The position numbers were made by a program, and so were the translations under genes. Positions 32,788 to 41,447 of a stretch of 64,000 nt of DNA are shown here, in pieces. Positions within the stretch are counted from its first letter, which is position 1. Each line of letters opens with the position of its first letter. The notes below the pieces were generated by a model. It was not told where the DNA came from and made no database searches. It saw nothing but the letters and a program-made list of their open reading frames with translations. The DNA is taken from positions 1 through 64,000 of the forward strand of contig JAABQK010000004.1 of NCBI GenBank assembly GCA_011391495.1, read 5' to 3'. The DNA comes from Hydrogenophaga sp. (GTDB taxonomy: Bacteria > Pseudomonadota > Gammaproteobacteria > Burkholderiales > Burkholderiaceae_C).

Positions 32788-35688
32788 TCAGAGCCGTGCG
32801 AGTTGCTCGCGCAACTTGGCCAGGGTGGCGGTGAAGTCGGCGACCCGCTTCTTTTCCTGATCGATCACCGCGGGCGGCGCCTTGGCGACGAAGGCCTCGT
32901 TGGACAGCTTGGCCGTTGCCTTGGTGATCTCGCCTTCCAGGCGGGTGGCTTCCTTGCCCAGCCGCAGCTTCTCGGCCACCAGGTCGATTTCCATGAACAG
33001 GCACAGGCGGGCCTCGCCCACCACCGCCACCGGTGCGGCCTGGGCGGCCGCGGCCCAGCCGGCCTCGTCCTCGAACACCTTGACCTCACTCAGCTTGGCC
33101 AGCGCCTGCAACACGGGGCCGGCGGCCTGCATGAAGGCGGTGTCGCCCAGCACATAGAGTGGCAGGCGCGTGGCCGGCGACACATTCATCTCGCCGCGCA
33201 GCGTGCGGCAGGCATCCACCAGGCTCTTGAGCCTGGCCACATGGGCTTCGGCCTCGGCGTTGATGCGGTCGGGCTGGCTGACCGGATAGGCCGCCACGCT
33301 CACCGACTCGCCACCTCGGCCGGCCACGGGTGCGACCTTCTGCCACAGCTCTTCGGTGATGAACGGAATGACCGGGTGCGCCAGGCGCAGGATGGTCTCC
33401 AGCGTGCGGATCAGCGTGCGGCGCGTGGCACGTTGCTGCGCCTCGTTGCCGGTGTTGATCTGCACCTTGGCGATCTCTAGGTACCAGTCGCAGAACTCGT
33501 TCCAGACAAAGTCGTAGACGGTGTTGGCCACGTTGTCCAGGCGGTACTCGGCAAAGCCCTGTGCCACCTCGGCCTCCACGCGCTGCAGCTTGGAGACGAT
33601 CCAGCGGTCGGCCTGCGAGAAACTCAGGTAGCCGTGCGCCTTGCCGCCTACGGTGCAGTCGGCTTTGGTGTGCTCCATCAGGCCGCAGTCCTGGCCTTCG
33701 CAGTTCATCAGCGTGAAGCGCGTGGCGTTCCAGAGCTTGTTGCAGAAGTTGCGGTAGCCCTCGCAGCGCTTGGAATCGAAGTTGATGCTGCGACCCAGCG
33801 AGGCGAGTGCGGCGAAGGTGAAGCGCAGCGCATCGGCGCCGTAGGCGGGGATGCCCTCGGGGAATTCCTTTTCCGTGTTCTTGCGCACCTTGGGCGCGGT
33901 TTCGGGCTTGCGCAGACCGGTGGTGCGCTTGTCCAGCAGGGGTGCCAGCTCAATGCCGTCGATCAGGTCCACCGGGTCGAGCACGTTGCCTTCGGACTTG
34001 CTCATCTTATGACCCTGCGCGTCGCGCACCAGACCGTGGATGTAGACGTGCCTGAACGGCACGCGGCCGGTGAAGTGCGTCGTCATCATGATCATCCGGG
34101 CCACCCAGAAGAAGATGATGTCGTAGCCCGTCACCAGCACGGTGCTGGGCAGGTAAAGGTTGTAGTCGTCGGTGGCCTTGTCACCTTGTTCGGGCCAGCC
34201 CATGGTGCTGAAGGGGACGAGGGCAGACGAATACCAGGTGTCGAGCACGTCTTCATCACGCGTCAGGATCTTGCCGGCACCGGCCTGGGCCTGTGCTTCT
34301 TCCAGGGTGCGCGCCACATACACCTGACCCTGCTCGTCGTACCAGGCCGGGATCTGGTGGCCCCACCAGAGCTGGCGGCTGATGCACCAGTCCTGGATGT
34401 TGTTCATCCACTGGTTGTAGGTGTTGACCCAGTTCTCAGGCACGAACTTCACCTCGCCCGACTGCACGGCGGCGATGGCCTTGTCGGCGATCGAGGTGCC
34501 GCTGGTGTTGCGTTCATTGCCCTGGGACTGCATGGCGACGAACCACTGGTCGGTGAGCATGGGCTCGATCACCTGGCCGGTGCGCGCGCAGCGCGGCACC
34601 ATGAGCTTGTGCTTCTTGGTCTCGACCAGCAGGCCGGCGGCCTCCAGGTCGGCCACCACGGCCTTGCGCGCCACGAAGCGGTCCAGGCCGCGGTACTGCT
34701 CGGGCGCGTTGTGATTGATGGTGGCGTTGAGCGCCAGCACGCCGATGATCGGCAACTGGTGGCGCTGGCCCACCGCGTAGTCGTTGGCATCGTGCGCAGG
34801 GGTGACCTTGACCACGCCGGTCCCGAACGCGCGGTCCACGTAGGCGTCGGCGATCACCGGGATCTCGCGCTCGCACAGCGGCAGCTTCACGTACTGGCCG
34901 ATCAGCGCGCTGTAGCGCTCGTCCTCCGGGTGCACCATCACCGCCACGTCACCCAGCAGGGTTTCGGGGCGCGTCGTGGCCACGGTGAGGTGGCCCGATC
35001 CGTTGACCAGCGGGTAGGCGATGTGCCAGAGGAAGCCGTCTTCCTCTTCGCTTTCCACCTCCAGATCGGACACGGCCGACATCAGCACCGGGTCCCAGTT
35101 GACCAGGCGCTTGCCCCGGTAGATCAGGCCCTGCTGGTAGAGCTGCACGAAGGTCTCGGTGACGACCTTGCTCAGCTTCTCGTCCATGGTGAAGTATTCG
35201 CGGCTCCAGTCCACGGAATCGCCCATGCGGCGCATCTGCGTGGTGATGGTGTTGCCGCTCTGCTCTTTCCACTCCCAGACCCTGGCGACGAAGTTCTTGC
35301 GTGCCTCGGCAGGGGTGGGACCCATGTCGTGCCGGCTGATGCCTTGGGCCTGCAACTGACGCTCCACCACGATCTGGGTGGCGATGCCGGCGTGGTCGGT
35401 GCCCGGCACCCAGACCGTGTTGGCGCCGCTCATGCGGTGGTAGCGCGTGAGCGAGTCCATGATGGTCTGGTTGAACGCGTGGCCCATGTGCAGCGTGCCG
35501 GTCACGTTCGGCGGCGGCAGCTGGATGGCGAACGCCGGTGCGCCTTGCTTCGGGGCACCGGTGCCACGGAAGCCTGCCACGCCGTAGCCGCGCTGCTCCC
35601 ATTCGGGACCCCAGTGCGCCTCCAGCGCAGCGGGCTCGAAGGATTTGGACAGGGAGAGCAGGCCGGGTTGATGCAGGGCGTCGGTCAT
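32788..35688 (-). CDS. valS: Valyl-tRNA synthetase
   Basis: The 966-residue class I synthetase charging tRNA-Val. The HIGH signature appears as [16 protein letters not shown] near residue 58-73, the KMSKS loop as [14 protein letters not shown], an editing (CP1) domain lies between them, and a C-terminal coiled coil is rich in K/E/R ([17 protein letters not shown]). Length matches bacterial ValRS. Single gene, on the minus strand. A long open frame opposite (33634-35793) is an antisense effect of GC-rich codon use. Confidence 0.97.
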   Translation of the reverse strand: MTDALHQPGLLSLSKSFEPAALEAHWGPEWEQRGYGVAGFRGTGAPKQGAPAFAIQLPPPNVTGTLHMGHAFNQTIMDSLTRYHRMSGANTVWVPGTDHAGIATQIVVERQLQAQGISRHDMGPTPAEARKNFVARVWEWKEQSGNTITTQMRRMGDSVDWSREYFTMDEKLSKVVTETFVQLYQQGLIYRGKRLVNWDPVLMSAVSDLEVESEEEDGFLWHIAYPLVNGSGHLTVATTRPETLLGDVAVMVHPEDERYSALIGQYVKLPLCEREIPVIADAYVDRAFGTGVVKVTPAHDANDYAVGQRHQLPIIGVLALNATINHNAPEQYRGLDRFVARKAVVADLEAAGLLVETKKHKLMVPRCARTGQVIEPMLTDQWFVAMQSQGNERNTSGTSIADKAIAAVQSGEVKFVPENWVNTYNQWMNNIQDWCISRQLWWGHQIPAWYDEQGQVYVARTLEEAQAQAGAGKILTRDEDVLDTWYSSALVPFSTMGWPEQGDKATDDYNLYLPSTVLVTGYDIIFFWVARMIMMTTHFTGRVPFRHVYIHGLVRDAQGHKMSKSEGNVLDPVDLIDGIELAPLLDKRTTGLRKPETAPKVRKNTEKEFPEGIPAYGADALRFTFAALASLGRSINFDSKRCEGYRNFCNKLWNATRFTLMNCEGQDCGLMEHTKADCTVGGKAHGYLSFSQADRWIVSKLQRVEAEVAQGFAEYRLDNVANTVYDFVWNEFCDWYLEIAKVQINTGNEAQQRATRRTLIRTLETILRLAHPVIPFITEELWQKVAPVAGRGGESVSVAAYPVSQPDRINAEAEAHVARLKSLVDACRTLRGEMNVSPATRLPLYVLGDTAFMQAAGPVLQALAKLSEVKVFEDEAGWAAAAQAAPVAVVGEARLCLFMEIDLVAEKLRLGKEATRLEGEITKATAKLSNEAFVAKAPPAVIDQEKKRVADFTATLAKLREQLARL

Positions 35689-35789
35689 GGGGTGGGCGCA
35701 GAAAGTGAAACGGCACCCCGCAGGATGCCGTCAGGAAGAGCGGGGAGGAATCCAGCGATTTTATTCGACGCCCGCGCCCATGCCCGCTC

Positions 35790-35975
35790 CTAGGGCAGCT
35801 GTCGCGCGGCGTCGATGCATTCCTTGAGCACGCGAGCGTCACCCACCTGATTGGCCAGCAGCAGGATCAGCCGGGCGTTGAACAGTTCGGCCTGCTCGCG
35901 GTTCAGACCCTCATGGGCATCGAGCAGCTGTTCATAGAAGGCGTCGGCATCCTGGAAATGGGCGTTCTGTTTCAT
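35790..35975 (-). CDS. DUF2783 family protein
   Basis: A 61-residue soluble protein of the DUF2783 family with the typical DADAFYEQLLDAHEGLNREQAELFNARLILLLANQVGD-like pattern (only part quoted: HEGLNREQAELFNARLIL). The family follows FAD-dependent aromatic hydroxylases and is thought to assist them. It overlaps the monooxygenase stop by 4 bp (ATGA), showing tight coupling. Function unknown. Confidence 0.8.
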   Translation of the reverse strand: MKQNAHFQDADAFYEQLLDAHEGLNREQAELFNARLILLLANQVGDARVLKECIDAARQLP

Positions 35976-37708
35976 GCGGCTTCTCCACGCAGTCCGAGGG
36001 ATCGTTCGATGGCCGACACCAGCTGTCCGTTGACCGACTCGCCGGTGGCGGCGAGATAGCCGTCCGGGCGCACCAGGGCCCAGGCATGGCCGAACACATG
36101 GCAGGCGCCTTGCAGATGGCCCTGCGGGTCGCGCACGTGTTCCTGCGCCTGGGCCACGGCCTCGGGGCCCAGCACCTGCACGCTGCGCACCGGTGCGTCC
36201 AGACACAGGCGGCGCAGGCGCTGCAGTGCTGCCGGCGACAGATCACCGAAGACCAGAACCAGCAGGTCGCCTGCAGCCCAGTCGAGCAGGTCGTTGATGC
36301 AGCCGCGGGTGCCATCGGCCCAGGCAAATCGCACGTTCTGCACCGACTGGCCGGCCGCACTGCCCGGCGCGTAGGTGCAGGCGCTGGAGTGGCTGTAAGG
36401 GTTGGCCACCGCCATGCGGCCGGTGTTGATGAGGCTTCGCGCAAAGGGGTACTGTTTCGCCAGCCCGATGGCCGCCTGACGGAACAGGCGCTCGGTACCG
36501 TCGGCCGGGCGCAGGAAGCGTGCGGTGCGGTTGGTCACGCACACGTTTTGCTGCGCGGCTTCGAGACGCTCGTCGTTGTAGCTGTCGAGCAGCAGCGGGT
36601 CGGCCTTGCCCTTGAGCACCGCAGCGAGCTTCCAGGCCAGGTTGTCGGCATCGGCCACGCCCGTGTTGCCGCCTCGTGCGCCGAACGGACTCACCACCTT
36701 GGCCGAGTCGCCCATCAGGAACACACGGCCGTGGCGCAGGGCGTGCACGCATTCGCTGCGGTAAGCGTAGGGGCCGACCCAGACGATTTCCACTTCCACG
36801 TCGGAGCCGAACTGGCGCGCCAGTCGCTCGCGCACCACGTCTTCGCGGCTGACCTCCTCCGGATCGGCGTTCGGGGCCATCTGGTAGTCCAGCCGCCACA
36901 CCCCGTCGGCCATCAGGTGTTGCCAGACCGCGCGGCCCTCGTTGAATGGGGCTTCGATCCAGGTGTGCCGCTCCACCGGCGGGTGTTTGGAAAAGCGCAC
37001 GTCGGCGATGCACCAGCGGTCGTCACCCCGCCGGGAATCGAACGGCACCTGCAGCCACTGGCGCAACGGGCTGTGCGATCCGGTGGCATCGATCACGTGC
37101 TCGGCTTCGATCTGGTAACGGCCCGCCGGGGTTTCGACGCTGAGCGTCGCAAACTCGGCGTTCTGCTCGAACGCCACCAGCCGGTTCTGCCAGCGCAGCT
37201 CCACACCGCCGAGTTCCCGGATGCGCTCGACCAGAAAGCCTTCGATGTAGAACTGCTGGATGTTGATGAACGGTGGTTGTCGAGACAGATGAAAGCTGCC
37301 CTGCTGGCGCAGATCAAAACTGTAGACCTCATCGGTGCCGGCAAAGGTGCGACCCACGCTCCACTGAACGCCCTTGGCCTCGATGCGTGGGTAAATGCCC
37401 AGACGTTCGAAGATTTCGAGCGATTTCTGCGTGTAGCAGATCCCGCGCGAAGAAGCACCCTTCACCCCCACCGTGTTGTCTTCGTCGATCAGCAGCGCGC
37501 GCACACCCAGACGGGCCAGTGAACAGGCCAGTGTGAGGCCGGTGATGCCGGCGCCGACGATCACGACCGGGTGCCGCACGGTCGGGCCGCCCTGCAGTTC
37601 GGGCGGCGGCAGAAACGGGTATTCGGGCAGGTCGTAGCCCGAGCCACCGGTGAATTCGTAGCCATTGGTGTGGGTGGTCGCGGCGTAGGTGCTGGCGGTG
37701 CCGTTCAT
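35972..37708 (-). CDS. FAD-binding monooxygenase (MhpA/PheA-like aromatic hydroxylase)
   Basis: A 578-residue flavoprotein hydroxylase. The N-terminal dinucleotide motif is VGAGITGLTLACSLARLG (about residues 51-68), and the second FAD motif is GRVFLMGDSAKVVSPFGARGGNTGVADADNLAWKL. The closest families are 3-(3-hydroxyphenyl)propionate and resorcinol-type hydroxylases, acting on a phenolic substrate with NAD(P)H. The SAK in place of SAH and the GGNTG loop differ slightly from textbook members. No ring-cleavage gene is adjacent, so the substrate is unknown. Two palindromes in the upstream region are candidate operators. Confidence 0.85.
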   Translation of the reverse strand: MNGTASTYAATTHTNGYEFTGGSGYDLPEYPFLPPPELQGGPTVRHPVVIVGAGITGLTLACSLARLGVRALLIDEDNTVGVKGASSRGICYTQKSLEIFERLGIYPRIEAKGVQWSVGRTFAGTDEVYSFDLRQQGSFHLSRQPPFINIQQFYIEGFLVERIRELGGVELRWQNRLVAFEQNAEFATLSVETPAGRYQIEAEHVIDATGSHSPLRQWLQVPFDSRRGDDRWCIADVRFSKHPPVERHTWIEAPFNEGRAVWQHLMADGVWRLDYQMAPNADPEEVSREDVVRERLARQFGSDVEVEIVWVGPYAYRSECVHALRHGRVFLMGDSAKVVSPFGARGGNTGVADADNLAWKLAAVLKGKADPLLLDSYNDERLEAAQQNVCVTNRTARFLRPADGTERLFRQAAIGLAKQYPFARSLINTGRMAVANPYSHSSACTYAPGSAAGQSVQNVRFAWADGTRGCINDLLDWAAGDLLVLVFGDLSPAALQRLRRLCLDAPVRSVQVLGPEAVAQAQEHVRDPQGHLQGACHVFGHAWALVRPDGYLAATGESVNGQLVSAIERSLGLRGEAA

Positions 37709-37741
37709 GTTGTTCTCCTGTCTCGGTTCGGAGCCCGGATC

Positions 37742-37753
37742 GCCAGATCTGGC
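37742..37753. promoter_or_regulatory. Candidate operator palindrome GCCAGATCTGGC
   Basis: A perfect 12-bp palindrome whose near edge is 34 bp upstream of the monooxygenase ATG. Its position suits a repressor or regulator site. No regulator gene is next to it. Confidence 0.4.
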
Positions 37754-37805
37754 CGGGCGTTCGCTGGAGGCGCTATTGCGGTGTCAGTTTGAGGGTTTCC
37801 GCAGG

Positions 37806-37819
37806 CACTGTCGACAGTG
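37806..37819. promoter_or_regulatory. Candidate operator palindrome CACTGTCGACAGTG
   Basis: A perfect 14-bp palindrome in the divergent region, about 98 bp upstream of the monooxygenase ATG and 176 bp upstream of the rubrerythrin ATG. It resembles sites used by MarR/GntR-type regulators in size and symmetry; the regulator is not known. Confidence 0.4.
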
Positions 37820-37994
37820 TTGCGAATTGTTATCAGCACCATGAAATCAATAGCTGCAAACAATATGACACATAGCCCAGAACAATTAGACGATCGCCAC
37901 AAAAGGAGCGTATGGTTTCAGAGTCCCTCCGGGCCGGGTCTGTTCTGAGTTGGCCTGAAGGGCGTTTCTTCAACCCACGTATAGGAGATACCCC

Positions 37995-38417
37995 ATGCCC
38001 GCATTGAAAGGCTCGAAGACCGAGCAATGCCTGAAGGACGCCTTTGCCGGCGAATCGCAGGCCAACCGCCGCTACCTGTACTTCGCAAACAAGGCCGACG
38101 TGGAAGGCCAGAACGACGTGGCAGCGCTGTTCCGTTCGACCGCCGAAGGCGAGACCGGTCACGCGCACGGCCACCTGGAATTCCTGGAGCAGTCCGGCGA
38201 TCCGGCCACCGGTCTGCCGATCGGTTCGACCCGCAACAACCTGGCGTCGGCCGTGGCTGGAGAAACCCACGAGTACACCGACATGTACCCTGGCATGGCC
38301 AAGACCGCCCGTGAAGAAGGTTTCGACGAAGTCGCTGACTGGTTCGAGACCCTGGCCAAGGCAGAGCGTTCGCACGCCAACCGCTACCAGAAGGCCCTCA
38401 ACGAGCTGGTCGACTGA
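37995..38417 (+). CDS. Rubrerythrin-family ferritin-like di-iron protein
   Basis: A 140-residue rubrerythrin-like protein consisting of the four-helix ferritin-like domain only; the rubredoxin tail of classical rubrerythrin is absent. Di-iron ligands are visible in [41 protein letters not shown] and [14 protein letters not shown] (the ExxH pairs). It would reduce hydrogen peroxide using electrons from a partner. Two hairpins separate it from the Fe-S protein gene, so it may be made at a higher level than the genes behind it. Confidence 0.9.
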   Translation: MPALKGSKTEQCLKDAFAGESQANRRYLYFANKADVEGQNDVAALFRSTAEGETGHAHGHLEFLEQSGDPATGLPIGSTRNNLASAVAGETHEYTDMYPGMAKTAREEGFDEVADWFETLAKAERSHANRYQKALNELVD

Positions 38418-38430
38418 TCCAGCTGGTTCT

Positions 38431-38455
38431 GCTGCGCCGCTAGGCGCAGCTTTTT
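38431..38455 (+). terminator. Intrinsic terminator after rubrerythrin
   Basis: Hairpin GCTGCGCC GCTA GGCGCAGC followed directly by TTTTT. It may act as a partial terminator, because a second hairpin and the Fe-S gene follow on the same strand. Confidence 0.85.
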
Positions 38456-38486
38456 GTGGAAAAGGCTCCGCAGGAGCCTTTTCCAC
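38456..38486. terminator. Second hairpin, 14-bp stem
   Basis: GTGGAAAAGGCTCC, a 3-nt loop GCA, then the exact complement GGAGCCTTTTCCAC. It directly abuts the first terminator, 39 bp before the Fe-S protein start. It may protect the downstream transcript or help terminate. Confidence 0.7.
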
Positions 38487-38525
38487 AGATCAGAGACCCA
38501 ACCCGCCCAAGACGAGGACAACAAC

Positions 38526-39875
38526 ATGGCCACAGAAGGCAACCTGGAAGCCCCCACCCGGCATCCGCTGGACTGGAAGAATCCCGATTTCTACAACGAA
38601 GAAAAATGCTTCGACGAGCTCGAGCGCATTTTCGACATCTGCCATGGATGCCGCCGTTGTGTGAGCCTGTGCGGTTCCTTCCCCACCCTGTTCGATCTGG
38701 TCGACGAGAGCAAGACCATGGAGGTCGATGGCGTTGACAAGAAGGACTACTGGAAGGTGGTGGACCAGTGCTACATGTGCGACCTGTGCTACATGACCAA
38801 GTGCCCGTACACGCCGCCGCACGAGTGGAACCTGGACTTCCCGCACACCATGCTGCGCGCCAAGGCCATCAAGTTCCGTAAGGGTGAAGTCGGCGCGGCC
38901 GAGAAATTCCTGGCTTCCACCGACATGCACGGCCAGTTTGCCGGCATCCCGATCGTGGTGCAGGTGGCCAATGCGGTCACCCACACCAAGGCCGCCCGCA
39001 GCGTGATGGAAAGCGTGGCCGGTGTCGACAAGGACGCCTGGCTGCCCGACCTGGCCAGCAAAAAATTCCGCTCCGGGACGCCCGAGGCCACCTCGAGCCA
39101 GGTGGTGGATGGCGAGAAGACACCCGGCAAGGTCGCGATCTTTGCGACCTGCTACATCAACTACAACGAACCCGGCATCGGCCTGGACCTGCTCAGGATC
39201 CTGAACCACAACGACATCCCGTACGTGATCGTGGAAAAGGAAAAGTGCTGCGGCATGCCCAAGCTCGAACTTGGCGATCTCGAGTCGGTGCAGGCTAGCA
39301 AGGAAGCCAACATCCCGGTGCTGGCCAGGTACGCGAAGGACGGCTACGCCATCCTGGCCGCCGTGCCGAGCTGTGCGCTGATGTTCAAGCAGGAGATCCC
39401 GCTCATGTTCCCGGACGACAAGGACACCCAGCTTGTCAAAGAGCACATGTGGGACCCGTTCGAGTACTTCATGGCCCGCAAGCGCGACGGACTGTTGAAG
39501 ACGGAGTTCCCGCAGAAGCTGGGCAATGTGAGTTACCAGATCCCTTGTCATGGCCGGGTGCAGAACATCGGCAGGAAGACCGAGGAAATGCTCAAGATGA
39601 TCCCGGACACCACCATCAACACCATCGAGCGGTGCTCCGGCCACGCGGGCACCTTTGGCGTGAAGAAGGCCTACCACCAGACTGCCATGAAGATCGGCAA
39701 GCCGGTGTTCAAGGCCATGGCCAACATGAAGGACGGCAGCAAGCCCGACTACATCAGCTCGGATTGCCCGCTGGGCGGACACCACATCGCACAGGGCTTT
39801 GAAGTCAACGGCCTCGGTGCGCCCGAGCTGCAGCACCCGCTGAGCCTCGTCGCGAAAGCCTACGGGTTGAAATGA
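38526..39875 (+). CDS. (Fe-S)-binding protein, heterodisulfide reductase/GlpC-like
   Basis: A 449-residue soluble protein with two 4Fe-4S motifs near the N-terminus, CHGCRRCVSLC (about residues 39-49) and CYMCDLCYMTKC (about 83-94), then a cysteine-rich-domain half with KEKCCGMPKLELGD, IPCHGRVQNIG and RCSGHAGTFG. This is the layout of GlpC/HdrD-like subunits that pass electrons or reduce disulfides. Lying between rubrerythrin and DUF3501 it is a candidate electron donor to rubrerythrin, which lacks its own rubredoxin domain; this is inference. No quinone-binding membrane subunit is seen. Confidence 0.85.
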   Translation: MATEGNLEAPTRHPLDWKNPDFYNEEKCFDELERIFDICHGCRRCVSLCGSFPTLFDLVDESKTMEVDGVDKKDYWKVVDQCYMCDLCYMTKCPYTPPHEWNLDFPHTMLRAKAIKFRKGEVGAAEKFLASTDMHGQFAGIPIVVQVANAVTHTKAARSVMESVAGVDKDAWLPDLASKKFRSGTPEATSSQVVDGEKTPGKVAIFATCYINYNEPGIGLDLLRILNHNDIPYVIVEKEKCCGMPKLELGDLESVQASKEANIPVLARYAKDGYAILAAVPSCALMFKQEIPLMFPDDKDTQLVKEHMWDPFEYFMARKRDGLLKTEFPQKLGNVSYQIPCHGRVQNIGRKTEEMLKMIPDTTINTIERCSGHAGTFGVKKAYHQTAMKIGKPVFKAMANMKDGSKPDYISSDCPLGGHHIAQGFEVNGLGAPELQHPLSLVAKAYGLK

Positions 39876-39877
39876 TC

Positions 39878-39952
39878 ACCCCCACGCTCCACCGCTGCGC
39901 GGGCCGCTGCCCCCCGAGGGGGCGCATCTTGCCTTGGGGCGGCGCGGCGGCA
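39878..39952. repeat. Intergenic repeat of Comamonadaceae type
   Basis: The 97-bp gap between the Fe-S and DUF3501 genes holds a CCCCCACGCTCC segment, an inverted CCCCC-GA-GGGGG core (39911-39922) and a CTTGGGGCGGCGCGGCGG tail. From memory, sequences of this pattern recur between genes in many Comamonadaceae genomes; only one copy is in this window, so the claim needs a genome search. Confidence 0.5.
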
Positions 39953-39972
39953 AAACCGTAAGGAAACACACC

Positions 39973-40563
39973 ATGCAACTCACCGGACACATCACCCCTG
40001 ACAGCCTCATGAGCCTGGAGGCCTACAGCAAGTGGCGCAAGGCGCACAAGCCCGAGATCATTGCGCACCGCAAGCTGCGCAGCGTGCAGCTGGGGGAACA
40101 CATCAACCTGCAGTTCGAGAGCGAGATGACCATCCGATACCAGATCCAGGAGATGCTGCGCATCGAGAAGATCTTCGAGGAAGAAGGCATCCAGCAGGAG
40201 ATCGAAGCCTACGCGCCACTGGTGCCGGATGGCGCCAACTGGAAGGCCACCATGATGATCGAGTACACCGACATCAACGAACGCAAACGCGAACTGGCCC
40301 GCCTGATCGGCGTGGAAGACCGCATGTTCGTCGAGGTGGAGGGCCATGCCCGCGTCTATGCCATTGCCGACGAGGACCTGGACCGCGAGAACGACGAGAA
40401 GACCTCGGCGGTGCACTTCGTGCGCTTCGAATTCACGCCCGCCATGTGTGCAGCCATCCAGGCGGGCGCAGCGGTCAAGCTGGGATGCGACCACACCCAT
40501 TACCCGGCGCACACGCAGATCGCCATGGAAACCCTGGCCAGCCTGGCGGGTGACCTGAAATAG
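39973..40563 (+). CDS. DUF3501 family protein
   Basis: A 196-residue soluble protein of the DUF3501 family. Conserved parts are LRSVQLGEHINLQFESEM, IRYQIQEMLRIEKIF and ERKRELARLIGVEDRMFV; the C-terminus has HFVRFEFTP and a CDHTHYPA with potential metal ligands. The family is almost always next to rubrerythrin and the Fe-S protein in Proteobacteria, so it is likely a third part of the same redox system. Function unknown. Start set at ATG 39973 after AAGGAAAC. Confidence 0.85.
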   Translation: MQLTGHITPDSLMSLEAYSKWRKAHKPEIIAHRKLRSVQLGEHINLQFESEMTIRYQIQEMLRIEKIFEEEGIQQEIEAYAPLVPDGANWKATMMIEYTDINERKRELARLIGVEDRMFVEVEGHARVYAIADEDLDRENDEKTSAVHFVRFEFTPAMCAAIQAGAAVKLGCDHTHYPAHTQIAMETLASLAGDLK

Positions 40564-40584
40564 GCCGGCCATTGGCGATAATCC

Positions 40585-40608
40585 GGGCTTCTGCGGAAGC
40601 CCTTTTTT
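40585..40608 (+). terminator. Intrinsic terminator after DUF3501
   Basis: GGGCTTC, loop TGCG, GAAGCCC followed by seven T. It closes the rubrerythrin/Fe-S/DUF3501 cluster 22 bp after the stop codon. Confidence 0.9.
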
Positions 40609-40641
40609 TGTTCCCGCCGCAGCCCTTGCGCGCTCTACACC

Positions 40642-41418
40642 ATGCTGTTCCTCATCTCTCCCGCCAAGGCGCTCGACTACGAGACACCCGCGCACGTCAA
40701 GGCCCACACGCAGCCCCTCTTCGTCAGGCAGGCGAGCGAACTCATCGAGGTGCTGCAGGACCAGTCGCCGCAGCAGGTCGCCGAACTCATGAGCCTGTCC
40801 GATCAGCTCTCAGGCCTCAACGTCGCGCGCTACCAGGCCTGGGTGCCGAAGTTCACCGCGAAAAATTCCAAGCAGGCGGTACTGGCCTTTGACGGTGATG
40901 TGTACGGCGGGCTGGACGCCAGCACCCTGGGCGAACCCGAGCTGGACTGGTTGCAGCAGCACCTGTGCATCCTCAGTGGCCTGTACGGCGTGTTGCGCCC
41001 GCTGGACTGGATGCAGCCCTACCGGCTGGAGATGGGCACGCGCCTGGTCACGCCCAAGGGCAAGAACCTCTACCAGTTCTGGGGCAGCCAGATTGCCAGT
41101 TACCTGAACGAGCGCGCTGCGGCCGACCTGAGCCCGGTCGTGGTCAACCTGGCCAGCGAGGAGTACTTCAAGGCGGTGGACCGCAAGGTGCTCAAGCCGC
41201 GGGTCGTCACCTGTGTGTTTGAAGAGCGCAAGGCCGACGGTTACAAGATCATCAGTTTCATGGCCAAGCGCGCGCGCGGCCTGATGGTGCGCTACGCCGT
41301 CCAGCACCGCTTGACCACGCCCGAACAGCTCAAGGCCTTTGATCTGGAGGGTTACCGATTCGTCCCCGCAGCGTCCGATACCGACCGGCTGGTGTTCCGC
41401 CGCGAACAGAAGGCCTGA
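40642..41418 (+). CDS. yaaA: Peroxide stress protein YaaA
   Basis: A 258-residue YaaA/DUF328 protein, which in E. coli lowers free iron and limits oxidative damage during hydrogen peroxide stress. Family signatures are MLFLISPAKALDYETP, the FDGDVYGGLDA segment, ILSGLYGVLRPLDWMQPYRLEMG-like core (here GLYGVLRPLDWMQPYRLEMG) and VVNLASEEYFKAV near the C-terminus. It follows the rubrerythrin cluster in the same direction but behind a terminator, and makes the neighbourhood look like a peroxide-defence region. Confidence 0.93.
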   Translation: MLFLISPAKALDYETPAHVKAHTQPLFVRQASELIEVLQDQSPQQVAELMSLSDQLSGLNVARYQAWVPKFTAKNSKQAVLAFDGDVYGGLDASTLGEPELDWLQQHLCILSGLYGVLRPLDWMQPYRLEMGTRLVTPKGKNLYQFWGSQIASYLNERAAADLSPVVVNLASEEYFKAVDRKVLKPRVVTCVFEERKADGYKIISFMAKRARGLMVRYAVQHRLTTPEQLKAFDLEGYRFVPAASDTDRLVFRREQKA

Positions 41419-41447
41419 AACCCCGTACCGAGCCCGCTGGAGCCGCC

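Noticed and set aside
33634-35793. 719-residue frame opposite valS
   Set aside because: Antisense to valS, rich in H/V/G/A, no domains.
36086-37522. 478-residue frame opposite the FAD monooxygenase
   Set aside because: Antisense shadow; composition biased and no motif.
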